From NCBI GenBank assembly GCA_040437565.1, contig JBDOQK010000001.1:248001-312000 (forward strand): a stretch of 64,000 bases of DNA. Reading direction: 5' to 3'. Below the pieces are notes generated by a model. It made no database searches. It was not told the origin of the DNA and was given only the letters and a program-made list of their open reading frames with translations. This DNA comes from Albugo candida. Its lineage: Eukaryota > Oomycota > Peronosporomycetes > Albuginales. Below, in pieces: positions 47,538 to 59,529 of this stretch; position 1 is the stretch's first letter, and each line of letters opens with the position of its first letter. A program made the translations under genes and the position numbers.

Positions 47538-48122
47538 TTAGTCATTGTACTCCTCCCGAAGCTCGATCGCTTGATCTTTCAGCCGGAATCCTTTGATCGG
47601 CGGCGTCCACGAGGGAATGTAGGAGCCTGGAGGAATGGGGTCATAATCTTCTTCAAGCGCTTCTTCTTGCAGTTCTTTCGGCAATGCATTGATCGCTTTC
47701 CATTTCAGATCGATTTTTGTCTGTAAATCTCTTTGCCAATGATTGTGTTTGATAGAAGTCATGCGATTGTATCGATGTCCAATGATGCGATGTTGTTCCT
47801 TTTCCTCTTCAGTGAACGGTTTTCTACGAAGATTGATAGAGAGTTAGTGTAAAGAATCAACTGAGAGCTTTTCGTACGCATTTTCAGGCGGGACGCCGCG
47901 TAAAGCGCGTAGCGTGAGCTCAAAGTCCGCGTCGTCGCTCTTGTTTTTGTGACTGGACGCAAATCGACAAAATAATGAGTTCACGCTTCGTCTGTTGAGA
48001 ACGACGCTGCTGTGACGCACTGTTGTGGCACTGCAAGTACGAGAAAAAGGAAATGTTGCGCGCCAGCAACTCATTTCAATGAAAGAGTCCAAGATATCCG
48101 TTATACAGTTTGTATCAGTCAT
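47538..48122 (-). CDS. Overlap copy of the probable mitochondrial small protein
   Basis: Identical to the gene at 45889-46473, shifted by 1649 bp, and complete. One of the two must be dropped; this copy is the one joined to the unique sequence of the double-DEP gene to the right. Confidence 0.9.
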
Positions 48123-48464
48123 GTTATAACGTCTCTAGTTATGGGTACGTTGCAGGGGCTGACACGCATTCTGACTCTTACTTGATTGTTCAAGATGTAG
48201 CAAATCTTCTTTGTATGTAAACTATTCAGATGGTCCATACGTGGCGATGAGTCGTAACTGAGTGAAGGATGACCTAGCAGCCCCACACCATGCATCATTG
48301 TCTTTGTTGTGAGAATTCAACTGACAAGAGACAAATGCTTTTTTGATCTCAAGTGTTAATTTCATCATTGCAGCTGTCTCGATTGGCTTAAAATAGAATA
48401 GCCGCGCGAACAGAAGTGTTTGAGAACAGAATCAGAAACCAAAAGGCAACTACGAATTAGCAGA
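48123..48464. promoter_or_regulatory. Divergent upstream region of the mitochondrial protein and double-DEP genes
   Basis: 342 bp between opposed starts. No other gene is seen. Confidence 0.4.
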
Positions 48465-49088
48465 ATGATTGCGAGTAATGAAAGCTTTATAATTATGGAA
48501 GATGAAGACTTGTATGGTATGTCGAGCTTCCGAATCAACAAATTTGCACCTATTACACCCATTGTGAACCCAACAAGAGAAGAAGTGCTCTATGAAGAAA
48601 ACGATGCCAAAGCTGAAGCTATACAAGCGCTTATTGCGCGCACGGATAGCGCGCTGAGTCGGATTGTCACTATCCGAAAATCAATGGAGTCTTCGGTTGA
48701 TTTTAAGCAATTCCAAAGCCACCGAAAAATGGAAATAACAAGCCAATCGAAACAAACACTATTTCGACAAAATAGTAACAGCAGCCAGGCATCGACAATT
48801 GGTTCATGTGATACACACGATACAGTCATGCTGTCTTCTGGCGATTCTTTGCTTTTGGGTGATTCAAAAAGTCAAATGGACGATTTACAATTGTCGGCTC
48901 AGCGTTTTCTTGACAAGAAGGAATCTTCGTACTCTAGCATATCGATATTCAAATCAAAAGAATCGACGCATTCGCTAGTCCCATCGAGCTGCGCGAGTAC
49001 GGAATTTACCGAGTCAGGGTCGATTGATACGATAGGACGAGAATTATCGGCATCTGATGACTCTATGTATGCTTCTATCCACACATCA
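48465..49088 (+). CDS. Double-DEP protein, N-terminal part up to the gap
   Basis: The first ATG in frame is at 48465 (MIASNESFIIMEDEDLYGMS). The frame runs 208 codons to the gap at 49089 and continues in the overlapping contig from 49486. Read across the overlap the gene is intronless and encodes 505 residues. This half is serine- and threonine-rich and probably disordered (SSGDSLLLGDSKSQMDDLQL), with many potential phosphorylation sites and no recognised domain. Confidence 0.75.
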
Positions 49089-49188
49089 NNNNNNNNNNNN
49101 NNNNNNNNNNNNNNNNNNNNNNNNNNNNNNNNNNNNNNNNNNNNNNNNNNNNNNNNNNNNNNNNNNNNNNNNNNNNNNNNNNNNNNNN
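49089..49188. other. Assembly gap 11 (100 N) with 297-bp false duplication
   Basis: Exactly 100 N. 48792-49088 equals 49189-49485. Merging keeps the reading frame of the double-DEP gene. Confidence 0.95.
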
Positions 49189-50379
49189 TCGACAATTGGT
49201 TCATGTGATACACACGATACAGTCATGCTGTCTTCTGGCGATTCTTTGCTTTTGGGTGATTCAAAAAGTCAAATGGACGATTTACAATTGTCGGCTCAGC
49301 GTTTTCTTGACAAGAAGGAATCTTCGTACTCTAGCATATCGATATTCAAATCAAAAGAATCGACGCATTCGCTAGTCCCATCGAGCTGCGCGAGTACGGA
49401 ATTTACCGAGTCAGGGTCGATTGATACGATAGGACGAGAATTATCGGCATCTGATGACTCTATGTATGCTTCTATCCACACATCAACTGGAGATGATGAA
49501 CTTTTGGGCTCATACACGGGTGAAGCTCAAATGATCGGTAGGAATGAGGCGATGGACAGCATGCATTATGACGAAGATCGATTCAGCTGTTTTTCATCAC
49601 TTTCGCTATGCGACGAAGAAGCAAACATGTCGCTGCACAAACAAAGACGACTGGAGAGACTACGAAATATTGAAATTATGTATATCGAAGGTTACCCAAA
49701 GGATTTTTACGCCACAATGGCTCGATTTTTGCATGCCACTATCGAGACGAAACGGCGTTATGTTCGTCTCAGCTTTATCAAGGATACGTTCACTGGCTAT
49801 GACTGTATAGTACGAATATTTGGAGATGGATTTGCAGACAATCAAGTGATTGCTTTGCAGTTTGGACAGACTTTAATGCGTCAAGGCTATATCGAACATG
49901 TCGATCACAAGATTAAGGAACTTCGAAATTCGCATGAAGATTTTTATCGGTTCTCGAGACGATATCAGCGGCGTGTTTCAGAAAGCAAGCAAAGTCGTGA
50001 GACAATCAATGCTGCACATTATCGAGAATGCGTTATTGCTCAGGAGCTGATGGTTTGTGATGATTACGACTTTGATCAAGCTTCCGATCATGTTCACACT
50101 CTCGTTACAGATGAATGTCTGAGAATTCTGGCTCGTTTATTACGTCGTCTTTTCAAGCAGAGAAACAAGCTTCTGCTGTACAAAGGTCTCAACTATTGCT
50201 TTTTGGGTGCAGAAGCTGTCAATGTGTTGCGACATACAGAGATTGCTACTTCTACTTTGGATGCGATTCTCATCGGCCAGGCGCTGTTCGACGAAGGAAT
50301 CATTGAATCAGTAGCGAAACACGTCACTACATTTCAGGACAAGTATATTTTTTATCGATTTACAACCGATGCGACATAG
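49189..50379 (+). CDS. Double-DEP protein, overlapping copy with the C-terminal half
   Basis: Bases 49189-49485 repeat the first contig; 49486-50379 hold the unique C-terminal half and stop. Two DEP domains are visible: residues about 300-370 with SFIKDTFTGYDCIVRIFGDG, then ALQFGQTLMRQGYIEHV and FYRF; and about 430-500 with GLNYCFLGAEAVNVL, then ILIGQALFDEGIIESV and IFYRF. DEP domains bring signalling proteins to membranes or to GPCR and Rho/Rac partners. No kinase, GEF or RGS domain accompanies them, so the protein may be an adaptor. The YRF ends and glycine positions fit the fold well. Confidence 0.78.
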   Translation, partial: STIGSCDTHDTVMLSSGDSLLLGDSKSQMDDLQLSAQRFLDKKESSYSSISIFKSKESTHSLVPSSCASTEFTESGSIDTIGRELSASDDSMYASIHTSTGDDELLGSYTGEAQMIGRNEAMDSMHYDEDRFSCFSSLSLCDEEANMSLHKQRRLERLRNIEIMYIEGYPKDFYATMARFLHATIETKRRYVRLSFIKDTFTGYDCIVRIFGDGFADNQVIALQFGQTLMRQGYIEHVDHKIKELRNSHEDFYRFSRRYQRRVSESKQSRETINAAHYRECVIAQELMVCDDYDFDQASDHVHTLVTDECLRILARLLRRLFKQRNKLLLYKGLNYCFLGAEAVNVLRHTEIATSTLDAILIGQALFDEGIIESVAKHVTTFQDKYIFYRFTTDAT

Positions 50380-51209
50380 AAATCGTCGCGACATAAGCCT
50401 TGAAGACCGCTCGAATCGATGTGATGTACAATTGTGTTTGGAATCATACTGCCATAGCAAAGAACCCGACTTGTATGACGAAACGCACAACTTCATCATT
50501 GGCGTTCATACTTGTGTTCAGTTTTGTCGAGTTTTTGTATGATCGATGGGTTCGGAAATATCAATTGGTGGTCTTTTGATAGCATATAACGAAATCTATG
50601 GAATGAAAGTTTTAATTGAATGAGTTTCACCGTCTAGCTCATCGTACTGGAGACAGCACGACCGCATGCAGATAAATCTTTTTGGTTCTTTACAAGATAC
50701 GACGTCAACTCACCAGTTTTCGTGTACTTGATCGCTCTACATATCAACCAATTTTTTTCAAGTTTTCGGCGGAAGCGACGCAAAGCCGTGGGAAAGATGA
50801 GTCGCTCAAGTTTTGTACCGACACAGCTGGACTTGACTATATCTATGAAACAAGCAGACATTCGCTTTTTTCTGGTATCATATTGACACCGAGCCGCTTT
50901 GGCGAGTACGGCTCTAAAACCCACCGAGACTCCGGCATTGCCTTCTTGTTTTCGATCGCATTGCTTCGTAAGTCGTTAGCTGACTGAGATGCTTTTTTGT
51001 TAATTATACGTTCCAAGTGGCAGTAATTATGCGCTGATTTACCATAAGAGATTATGATATGATAAGCGAAATGAATTTGTACACCAATTGTATCAGCACA
51101 TATTTGTCAAAGTCTCGTCGCTAGTTCCACACTCAAAGCTACAGGGCGCAGATTCAGTACGTTGAGTTCCGAACAACTTTAAGCATATCTTGCAGCGCTT
51201 TCGCTTTAT
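50380..51209. other. Intergenic stretch with uncertain frames
   Basis: 830 bp. Overlapping frames on both strands at 50634-50987 are moderately protein-like (plus: FKFSAEATQSRGKDESLKFC; minus: LIFPTALRRFRRKLEKNW), but I could not choose between them or find supporting exons. Nothing is recognised in the rest. Confidence 0.35.
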
Positions 51210-52204
51210 CTAAAGATATTGATGTATGAGAATTCCACTCTGGCTAGAATCAATACTTTGGTCGTCCACATCAATATGGACATCAGGCTCATCAGACGCA
51301 GCGCCATGTGGCTCAGAGATACGATCTACAGTAGTATGTGCAATCGCCTTAAGGGTCGGAACGGTAAGGAAGAAACACCGACAGGGGATGTGTTTACGCG
51401 ATCGAGGTTTGAAGCTTGGCTCTGCATTGCTATTATACGATCTACTAGACTCGAAAAGAAGATTGAACCAGATCAGACTTTGGTGTCGAAGGAGTAAATC
51501 ATCAATGTGGATTTATTCGTGCTTTAACAAAATACTCACTGCGAGGTGGGCGCTTCCGTCCGATGTTCAGAGAGCCTGTTCTGAGCACGGACTATGGCGT
51601 CTGTTATCGATTGTGGAAAAATCGTGTACGATCCCAGGTAATCCGCCAGAAGGTTTATGTTCTCTGAGTTGCATCTCCCGGGAGGTTTTCGATTAAATGT
51701 AACACCGCCTCAATAAGTGCCGCTCCAATACCATTTCGGTGAAGCTCTTCGCGAGGATAATTTTGTAGGATATGTATGATGCGATCTAGGGCATCTCGAA
51801 AGGGTACGCCGCGAATTGCATTCAATTGATTTATGTCAGCTTGATGGGAACTTAGTTGACCAACATTCGTTTCATCATTTGGATTGACTCGAAGCCTTCG
51901 AAACAACGTATCTCTTTCCAATACGTGTCTGTCAAATCTTGAGATTGATCTCGTCATAGTCGCAGGTTCAACGAAGGTATAATGTGCCAAGTAGAGAGCG
52001 ATAACGGCTATGGTATGGCATTTTGCATATTCGCTCTTGGTATCAAGTAAATCTATAAATGACAACTGTGAGCAAGGAATTCAATATCAGGAAAGGCTGC
52101 GTGATGCCCTCATGATATGATCAGAGATAACGGGCTGAATATCTCACGGGGATTTTTTCTAAAAGTCGAGCAACACGAAGTTTAATACATATTACTTGGT
52201 ACAT
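51210..52204 (-). CDS. Unrecognised protein of about 260 residues
   Basis: A proposed four-exon model on the minus strand: 52204-52148, 52065-51732, 51663-51540 and 51477-51210 (introns 82, 68 and 62 bp). All phases match and the sites are canonical (gtgag/cacag, gtatt/ctcag, gtgagt/caaag). The product starts MYQVICIKLRVARLLEKIP, is mostly helical in the first half (RDALDRIIHILQNYPREEL, YTIFPQSITDAIVRAQNRL), then has a basic, cysteine-containing segment (RKHIPCRC) and an acidic polar tail (DEPDVHIDVDDQSIDSS). I recognise no domain. The model rests on frame continuity and splice signals only; the second intron has alternatives. Confidence 0.45.
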
Positions 52205-52401
52205 CACATTATTATATTGGAAGATTCAAAGGTAGCTTAACAATTTCAAAATGTCAGAAAGGCACAGAACGGCGCAAGAGAACAATTTTTCAGATACCTA
52301 GCTTTATACATGAAAGCGATGATATATCATTTACAAAGGAGATGGTTGCCCACGTAATAGTCATTTTTTCAACCAATCAGGTTTGTTCGGCGCTGGAGTA
52401 T

Positions 52402-52501
52402 NNNNNNNNNNNNNNNNNNNNNNNNNNNNNNNNNNNNNNNNNNNNNNNNNNNNNNNNNNNNNNNNNNNNNNNNNNNNNNNNNNNNNNNNNNNNNNNNNNN
52501 N
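52402..52501. other. Assembly gap 12 (100 N), 24-bp overlap
   Basis: Exactly 100 N. The 24 bases at 52378-52401 reappear at 52502-52525, so the contigs probably abut with no missing sequence. Confidence 0.9.
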
Positions 52502-54797
52502 CAGGTTTGTTCGGCGCTGGAGTATATGCTTCTATTGACTGTCTGATCTTCGACCTGTACCTATGAAATTGCACTTGAGCAGAATGCATCGACAAGCTTC
52601 GATCTAATGCGTCCGTTGAAAGCACCATAACGAGCAGTGCCGCCTACATCGAAAGACTGTGAGCGTAGTTGTATGACATAGTGTCTTTAGAGGGAAGCAG
52701 ATACGCTTCAATGCGTTCATAGCACGTCTTACAGACAAATTAATAGGGGAATTCGTATATGTACTAACTCAGGCGATTGTATTCAATGTAAATGACTACT
52801 GAGAGAAGAAAAGCATTCGCATTCGCATTCCTGTCTCAAATTCTGATGAATCGTCGGAACGCTATATGATCGTCGGAAAAAAGGCTTTTTCTTATTCAGG
52901 GATGTGCGACCAAATGGAATCGCATTGCTTTTTGTTGATTGATAGCTGCTGCATTATCACGACGCAATATCGGTCCACGTTGGAGCACGGTATCATTATG
53001 AAGAAAGATATGGGTATCGACTCAGGAGAGGTATTTGGGCAGTGGAGTGCAATGAATGGTGTCGAAGTAAGTCGTGCCATTGCAGTTCGAGATATTTCAG
53101 TTCTTGGCTTGGAAGGAGATTGAACTGATCCGAACTATTACTCGGAGATGATTTGTGGCCGAATACTTTCGAGATGTTGAGACTGGCTGGTTAAGCACAA
53201 AAATAATCAAGAGAAGAGGTCCTGGAAAGAATACAATAGCTGGGTTGGATAGACATGAGGGAGTCGGGCTTCTTATGTGGGTTCTTTTCTTGGTTGTACT
53301 GTATTGTGTTATGATTTCATGGAGATGGGAAACAGTCACGCAATCGTATATGCATTGTGTGGTTGCTGGTGGTGTTATTCATCCGGCTACATGATTGCTT
53401 GGATATGACCCAATGGTGCATTTATTCACCACAGCTTGCGGCTCTAGAGGTACGAGTGATCGCCATAATCGACAATGTTATGGAAAAGCGTTAACGTGGG
53501 TGCCATGTCACTTCTCGCACATCAAAATGGAATACGTGGTGAGTCATGTTGAAGGCTCTAGTGCGCAAAATTACGTAATGTCTGCAGAATACCCGTAATT
53601 GGAGGATGGTATGGAAGTACGGCTAATGAACTAGCGGACCGAGATCAGGCACAAGGTACAGATCTTTATACATCTGCAGTAATCAGGCCGGCCGAATTGT
53701 ACCTCCTTTGTGACTTCTTCTACAAAGGCGCTTACTTTATTATGTTTATGAAAGATATGTGGTTTCACAATGTGTCGACATCGCTCCATATCTCGAAATT
53801 GGATCGATACCGCTTCCAACTATGACCATTTCGAAGACTTTAAGTGCAATATTGTACAAGAGTATGCATACCTGTATCCCTTCAAAAAATATATGGAACG
53901 ACATGCAGAGCTTTGGCTCAAAATTCAATTGTGCTTAAACTCGAAGCTGTTCAGCATTGCATCAAGTCCGACAGGAAAAATCACGGTTTTTGATGGAGTC
54001 GTTCCATGAAGCTGACTCATCATTACGCATGACGAAAAGAGAGTTGTATTCACATCCATTTGAGAGATGAAGCGACCCTCGGCGGCCAGACTGTCGACAT
54101 CATTATTTGTTCGCACAGTATTGTTTTCCTCGTCGTTCATATTCATTGCTTGCACTTTAACATCTCGAGTCTCGTTCCATTCAATTCAACAGCCCATACC
54201 TTCCACTATTCTCATTAAATGACACAGTGACGGCAACGGTTGGAAGACATTCATTATATTTCGTTCAACTTTAAACCATTGTCGACGCAACCGCATTGTG
54301 ATTCACGTGCTCTCCCGATTGCATTTGATCGACTATGGCTTCTGGTAGAGCCCTTACAATACACTTCAAACAGCGCTCCATTCTGCGCTCAACCAACACA
54401 TTTGCTGAAGCTCTTCACTCGACTCACAATCGCAGCCAGATATATCCGAGTCGGGAAGTCTTCTTAGTGATCCATTAAGAGGATACTCACTAATCTTCAA
54501 AATTTGGTGTTGCGGCCATGTGTCTTTCAAGCGAAAAATTGAGGAAAGCACTCAGTCTTAAAGAATATTACTCGGAACACAAAAGTTGCTCTGCATGACA
54601 CCTTCACCTCACCGAAATATCGTAGCTTAATTTTCACTTGCAAGCGTGTGTATCACGCACAAAGCAATTACGGGATCTTATTGTGTACCTTGGTAAATCC
54701 TAGCTACTTACATCAAGAATTTCGGCAAAAATTGGCTTTACAGAAAATTAAGATAACTCAGATGCCGGAATTCATTCCTTTCGTGAAGGTTTAGATC

Positions 54798-54897
54798 NNN
54801 NNNNNNNNNNNNNNNNNNNNNNNNNNNNNNNNNNNNNNNNNNNNNNNNNNNNNNNNNNNNNNNNNNNNNNNNNNNNNNNNNNNNNNNNNNNNNNNNN
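54798..54897. other. Assembly gap 13 (100 N) with 248-bp false duplication
   Basis: Exactly 100 N. 54550-54797 equals 54898-55145. Confidence 0.95.
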
Positions 54898-57441
54898 ACT
54901 CAGTCTTAAAGAATATTACTCGGAACACAAAAGTTGCTCTGCATGACACCTTCACCTCACCGAAATATCGTAGCTTAATTTTCACTTGCAAGCGTGTGTA
55001 TCACGCACAAAGCAATTACGGGATCTTATTGTGTACCTTGGTAAATCCTAGCTACTTACATCAAGAATTTCGGCAAAAATTGGCTTTACAGAAAATTAAG
55101 ATAACTCAGATGCCGGAATTCATTCCTTTCGTGAAGGTTTAGATCAGAAGCTCACCAGAATCTCATGTTATCCATCACTCTTTTGGATTGATCTTCATCG
55201 TCTACTCGACCGTGTCGTAGACGCGTACGTCTACGAGTTGAAGTGCTTCATCACTCCCAAATATTAAACCCTCCCTCAAGTTCTAGAGCCCTGATGCGAC
55301 CCCAATCCCATTTATTGAAGCTGAATAGCTTTATTGGAAGCTGGTATAACGGTTATGATGATGACAGTCGATTCAGCTTCGACATCTTTTGTATGCACTC
55401 CGTATTTCCAAGCTTCTCTGTAGAAGATACTCTTATGAGCATTGTCAATAACAATGATACTCCATTTAAACGCGTCCGCTTTTCGGTGCTGCACGTGCGA
55501 TCATATCTTTCACTGGCTATGCGAGCTTTGGCGGCGACAATATCTCGGAACACGTTGCCATTGCGCTTATACTTGTTCACACGTACTCCAATTTATATAA
55601 TCCTCTGGTTTGATGATCTGTATCGGATCAAGATATAGGTGCGCATCATACAGCTTTCCGGACGACCTTCCACGTATCTTCTCGAAACGTACTACCCCTC
55701 CTGTACATTCCGAGCACCGCATCGCTACATTCAGTCTGGAGAATGTCCCGCGGGGATCTCTTCTCGTCTGTCGATTTGTACATGGAACACCACCTTCGCT
55801 CCATCCTCTAAGAAGCCTTGCTGATGTCCTTTTTTCCACCAACTTAGCTTGTCAAACCCGTTTTGAAACTCATTAGTCGCTTCGTTGCAGAGACGCTTCC
55901 CACCACGCTGGCCCTTCATCTTAAATTGTAATGCTTGCCGGAATGAGAAGGTCGTGTCGAGGACACGTTGGAAGATGCTGCATTAAGACTTTAAACCACT
56001 TCTTTTATCGAATGTATGGCTTCCGACTCGAGATTTTCAATTGAGATAGCGAAAGCCAAGGTTATCGTGGATTCCGTATGGGTTTGCACCTTTCTTCTAA
56101 CCACCAACACTTGAAAGAGTGAATATATTTCATACTTTGCACTATGGCAGCGACAGCCAAGTCAAGACAAGTCGTTCTTGTGGCTATGTTATTCCCCGGG
56201 TATCAAAAATGGGTCCTTAGTGACGCCAGAATGTACAAGCCGAATCGTTGTTTCCTACACACAAAGTGTGCTTTCAAGGCTTGCAATCTGACATGGATAA
56301 ATCCAGCGACGTCCTCGCTTGTGCACGAGCTCGTATTGACTACGATAAACTTGATGTAATTCAGTACAAATCCCAGAGCCATCCTGTTTTTAACACACGA
56401 CGCAGCCCATGGATTTCTTGGAATTCCATCACGCAGTGGAACGATGTTGATCTCAAATTTTGGACCAGCATTTTCGTACGCATGAATGGATAATCGAATC
56501 GATAGAGGGTAAATCTCTCCGCCCAATTGAGAATACTTGATTCTCCTCCCGATCCACTTGAATTGTTTTTCTGCACGTTCTCGACGCGAGTACGAGCACG
56601 ATATCTTCGTCTATAGAGGTAGCATATATCGCAAGCTGAATGACGCTGCAAGACTTTGAGCTATCTAGCAAGCTCTCAATACACCAATGTCTAAAAGTGC
56701 AAGCAACCATAGTTTTATCGCACTCGTTCATTTCTCGGAACGAAGTCTAGTGCAATTATACCATTGATGCGTCATAGTTCTCTCGCTTTGCAATATGATA
56801 ATAGAGCCGATTCGTAACATAATGCCTTTTGATTAAAGTACTGCGAGACTCACGCAGAAAGAAGGCTAGATCGTCATCATTCATCTCTCCACGCGTTTGA
56901 GATGTACCGCAGAGAGCTCGTCTACTTGATGCTGAGCAGCCGTAAATGGTGGATGCATACGAATGCATCTCCACTTTTAACCCTTGGAACTTCGAAAAGA
57001 GCTATGGGCATTCGCTTCAAACACTCTATTGTCATGGATCATGTCGGGATGCATCGATCTTAGGCGATGATAATGAAATAAATGGAGTTGAACTGTAGGA
57101 GTTTCTGAATGCAGATCTCAAATCTGTGCGATCTTGATTACAAGAACGATGAAATCCGCTCTTGAAACTGAGTATTTGACGCTCGCACAATATATCTTGG
57201 ATGATGGTTTGGTAGTTAAGCTTCCAAAACTGACTAGCTGATGGATAAATTTATCATTAAATATTTGATTTACATTATTAGATAGATATAAATCGCCCTC
57301 ACTATAGAAGAACGTCAACGCGAGCTGATACTTATAATCAGCCGAAATTGACTAACTGATGAATATATATTTGTATCGGGCGTCGCTCTTACAGTATGCT
57401 TCCATCCTTGCGTTTTCCTTCCATTTTATGTGGCTCTGATG

Positions 57442-57541
57442 NNNNNNNNNNNNNNNNNNNNNNNNNNNNNNNNNNNNNNNNNNNNNNNNNNNNNNNNNNN
57501 NNNNNNNNNNNNNNNNNNNNNNNNNNNNNNNNNNNNNNNNN
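57442..57541. other. Assembly gap 14 (100 N) with 133-bp false duplication
   Basis: Exactly 100 N. 57309-57441 equals 57542-57674. Confidence 0.95.
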
Positions 57542-58140
57542 AGAACGTCAACGCGAGCTGATACTTATAATCAGCCGAAATTGACTAACTGATGAATATA
57601 TATTTGTATCGGGCGTCGCTCTTACAGTATGCTTCCATCCTTGCGTTTTCCTTCCATTTTATGTGGCTCTGATGCGGACCTAAAAAATACCGGTTTTATA
57701 CATCAGCTTCTCGATTTCTTAGCAAGTGGTTTGATCTAGATTATCAATGGCCAAGTTGGCTATTTCCGAAAAATACGCTACCATCAAGAATACAGCGTCT
57801 AGCAAATGTCAAAAAGAATGGTTTCTTCGGTAAGTCTATTATTCGAAAACGATGATTGATGATGCGAAGGCAACAGCAAGCAGAATTATATTCCGAGACT
57901 CAGTTTAGGTGCTGCACTCGAATTAGTGTGGTTGGCATCCCGCTTTGCTAGCCATTGTTGCCGAGTCCATACATTGTTGCAAGGATAGACTATACGACGT
58001 GATATAATATTTTATTCATTTCTATGTACTGCAACAAATCAATTTTCTTATCTAATACAACATGTAAAGTATACACACCATCTATGATAGTCTAGGAACT
58101 TGATGATAGGAAACCATATTCTATTCATCAGAAATATTTG

Positions 58141-59160
58141 GGGGCATGTGCTGGTGTGTATTGCAATATTATGGGAGAAGCGTTGCAATGCATTAGGAAA
58201 CGAANNNNNNNNNNNNNNNNNNNNNNNNNNNNNNNNNNNNNNNNNNNNNNNNNNNNNNNNNNNNNNNNNNNNNNNNNNNNNNNNNNNNNNNNNNNNNNNN
58301 NNNNAAGCGTTGCAATTTTTTTAAGAACGAAGAAGTGTGTTGGATTTTATCAGAAAATTGAGGGGCATGCGTTGGCCTGCATGAGGCAAGTACGGTCAAG
58401 CGTTGCAATTTTTTTAAGAACGAAGAAGTGTGTTGGATTTTATCAGAAAATTGAGGGGCATGCGTTGGCCTGCATGAGGCAAGTACGGTCAAGCGTTGCA
58501 ATTTTTTTAAGAACGAAGAAGTGTGTTGGATTTTATCAGAAAATTGAGGGGCATGCGTTGGCCTGCATGAGGCAAGTACGGTCAAGCGTTGCAATTTTTT
58601 TAAGAACGAAGAAGTGTGTTGGATTTTATCAGAAAATTGAGGGGCATGCGTTGGCCTGCATGAGGCAAGTACGGTCAAGCGTTGCAATTTTTTTAAGAAC
58701 GAAGAAGTGTGTTGGATTTTATCAGAAAATTGAGGGGCATGCGTTGGCCTGCATGAGGCAAGTACGGTCAAGCGTTGCAATTTTTTTAAGAACGAAGAAG
58801 TGTGTTGGATTTTATCAGAAAATTGAGGGGCATGCGTTGGCCTGCATGAGGCAAGTACGGTCAAGCGTTGCAATTTTTTTAAGAACGAAGAAGTGTGTTG
58901 GATTTTATCAGAAAATTGAGGGGCATGCGTTGGCCTGCATGAGGCAAGTACGGTCAAGCGTTGCAATTTTTTTAAGAACGAAGAAGTGTGTTGGATTTTA
59001 TCAGAAAATTGAGGGGCATGCGTTGGCCTGCATGAGGCAAGTACGGTCAAGCGTTGCAATTTTTTTAAGAACGTAAAAGTGTGTTGGCTTTTATCAGAAA
59101 ATTGAGGGGCATGCGTTGCCTGAATCTTGTAAGAAAAACCTAAAACGCTGCTGGAGTGTA
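58141..59160 (+). repeat. 93-bp minisatellite, eight identical units plus degenerate edges
   Basis: Units start at 58305, 58398, 58491, 58584, 58677, 58770, 58863 and 58956; a ninth, diverged, starts at 59049. Each begins AAGCGTTGCAA and has the core TGTGTTGGATTTTATCAG. Degenerate pieces flank the array: 58141-58190 before the gap and about 59130-59160 after it. As 93 is a multiple of three and no stop falls in some frames, both strands appear open for about 290 codons with a 31-residue period (plus: CVGFYQKIEGHALACMRQ). No start codon or upstream exon supports translation. There are no spacers, so it is not a CRISPR-type array. Identity of the inner units against diverged edges is typical of recent internal expansion. 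Confidence 0.9.
58205..58304. other. Assembly gap 15 (100 N) inside the minisatellite
   Basis: Exactly 100 N, directly left of the first intact 93-bp unit. The true number of units is therefore unknown. Confidence 0.9.
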
Positions 59161-59529
59161 TCGGAAAAACGAGGAAATTAAGAATTGGAATAAATTATAA
59201 TGAAGACGTCGGCGCTCCCGGTCGCGAAAGCTATATCTTGCTGTTTTGGTCATGTGTTTTGCTTTACCATTCTTTCTTCGATTCCGACTCTTTCCATTTA
59301 ATCGAATATTAGCCTAGAATTGGGACATTACGTTGACTTCCAGATTCCAACCTGTCCCTAGCAGTAGTATTCTTCACTCTAGATACGATAAGATTAAACA
59401 GGTCTTATTGTACTTACTAATTGGGGTTTATTCGTCCGAACTCTTCCATAAAGCAAATTTGGCAGCCTTAGAAGACTCATTTTTCAACACACGCTCGACT
59501 GCTCACACCATATCAAACGAATTGATCAG

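Larger units (their letters stand above)
52205..58100. other. Gene-poor, probably decayed accessory region
   Basis: About 5.9 kb with three gaps. Many frames of 60-107 codons lie on both strands, none with a recognised domain. The more protein-like pieces are plus 52866-53123, plus 53770-54009, minus 55312-55919 (several frames in sequence, including SIIVIDNAHKSIFYREAWKY) and minus 56203-56526. Stops and frame changes interrupt all of them. The pattern is that of gene remnants or fast-evolving genes whose exons I cannot resolve. Confidence 0.4.

Noticed and set aside
58138-59076. Long repeat-protein frames over the minisatellite on both strands
   Set aside because: They are open only because the period is 93 bp. 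There is no ATG start, and the frames begin through the gap.
58305-59100. CRISPR-like array
   Set aside because: Units are contiguous, with no unique spacers, and the setting is eukaryotic.
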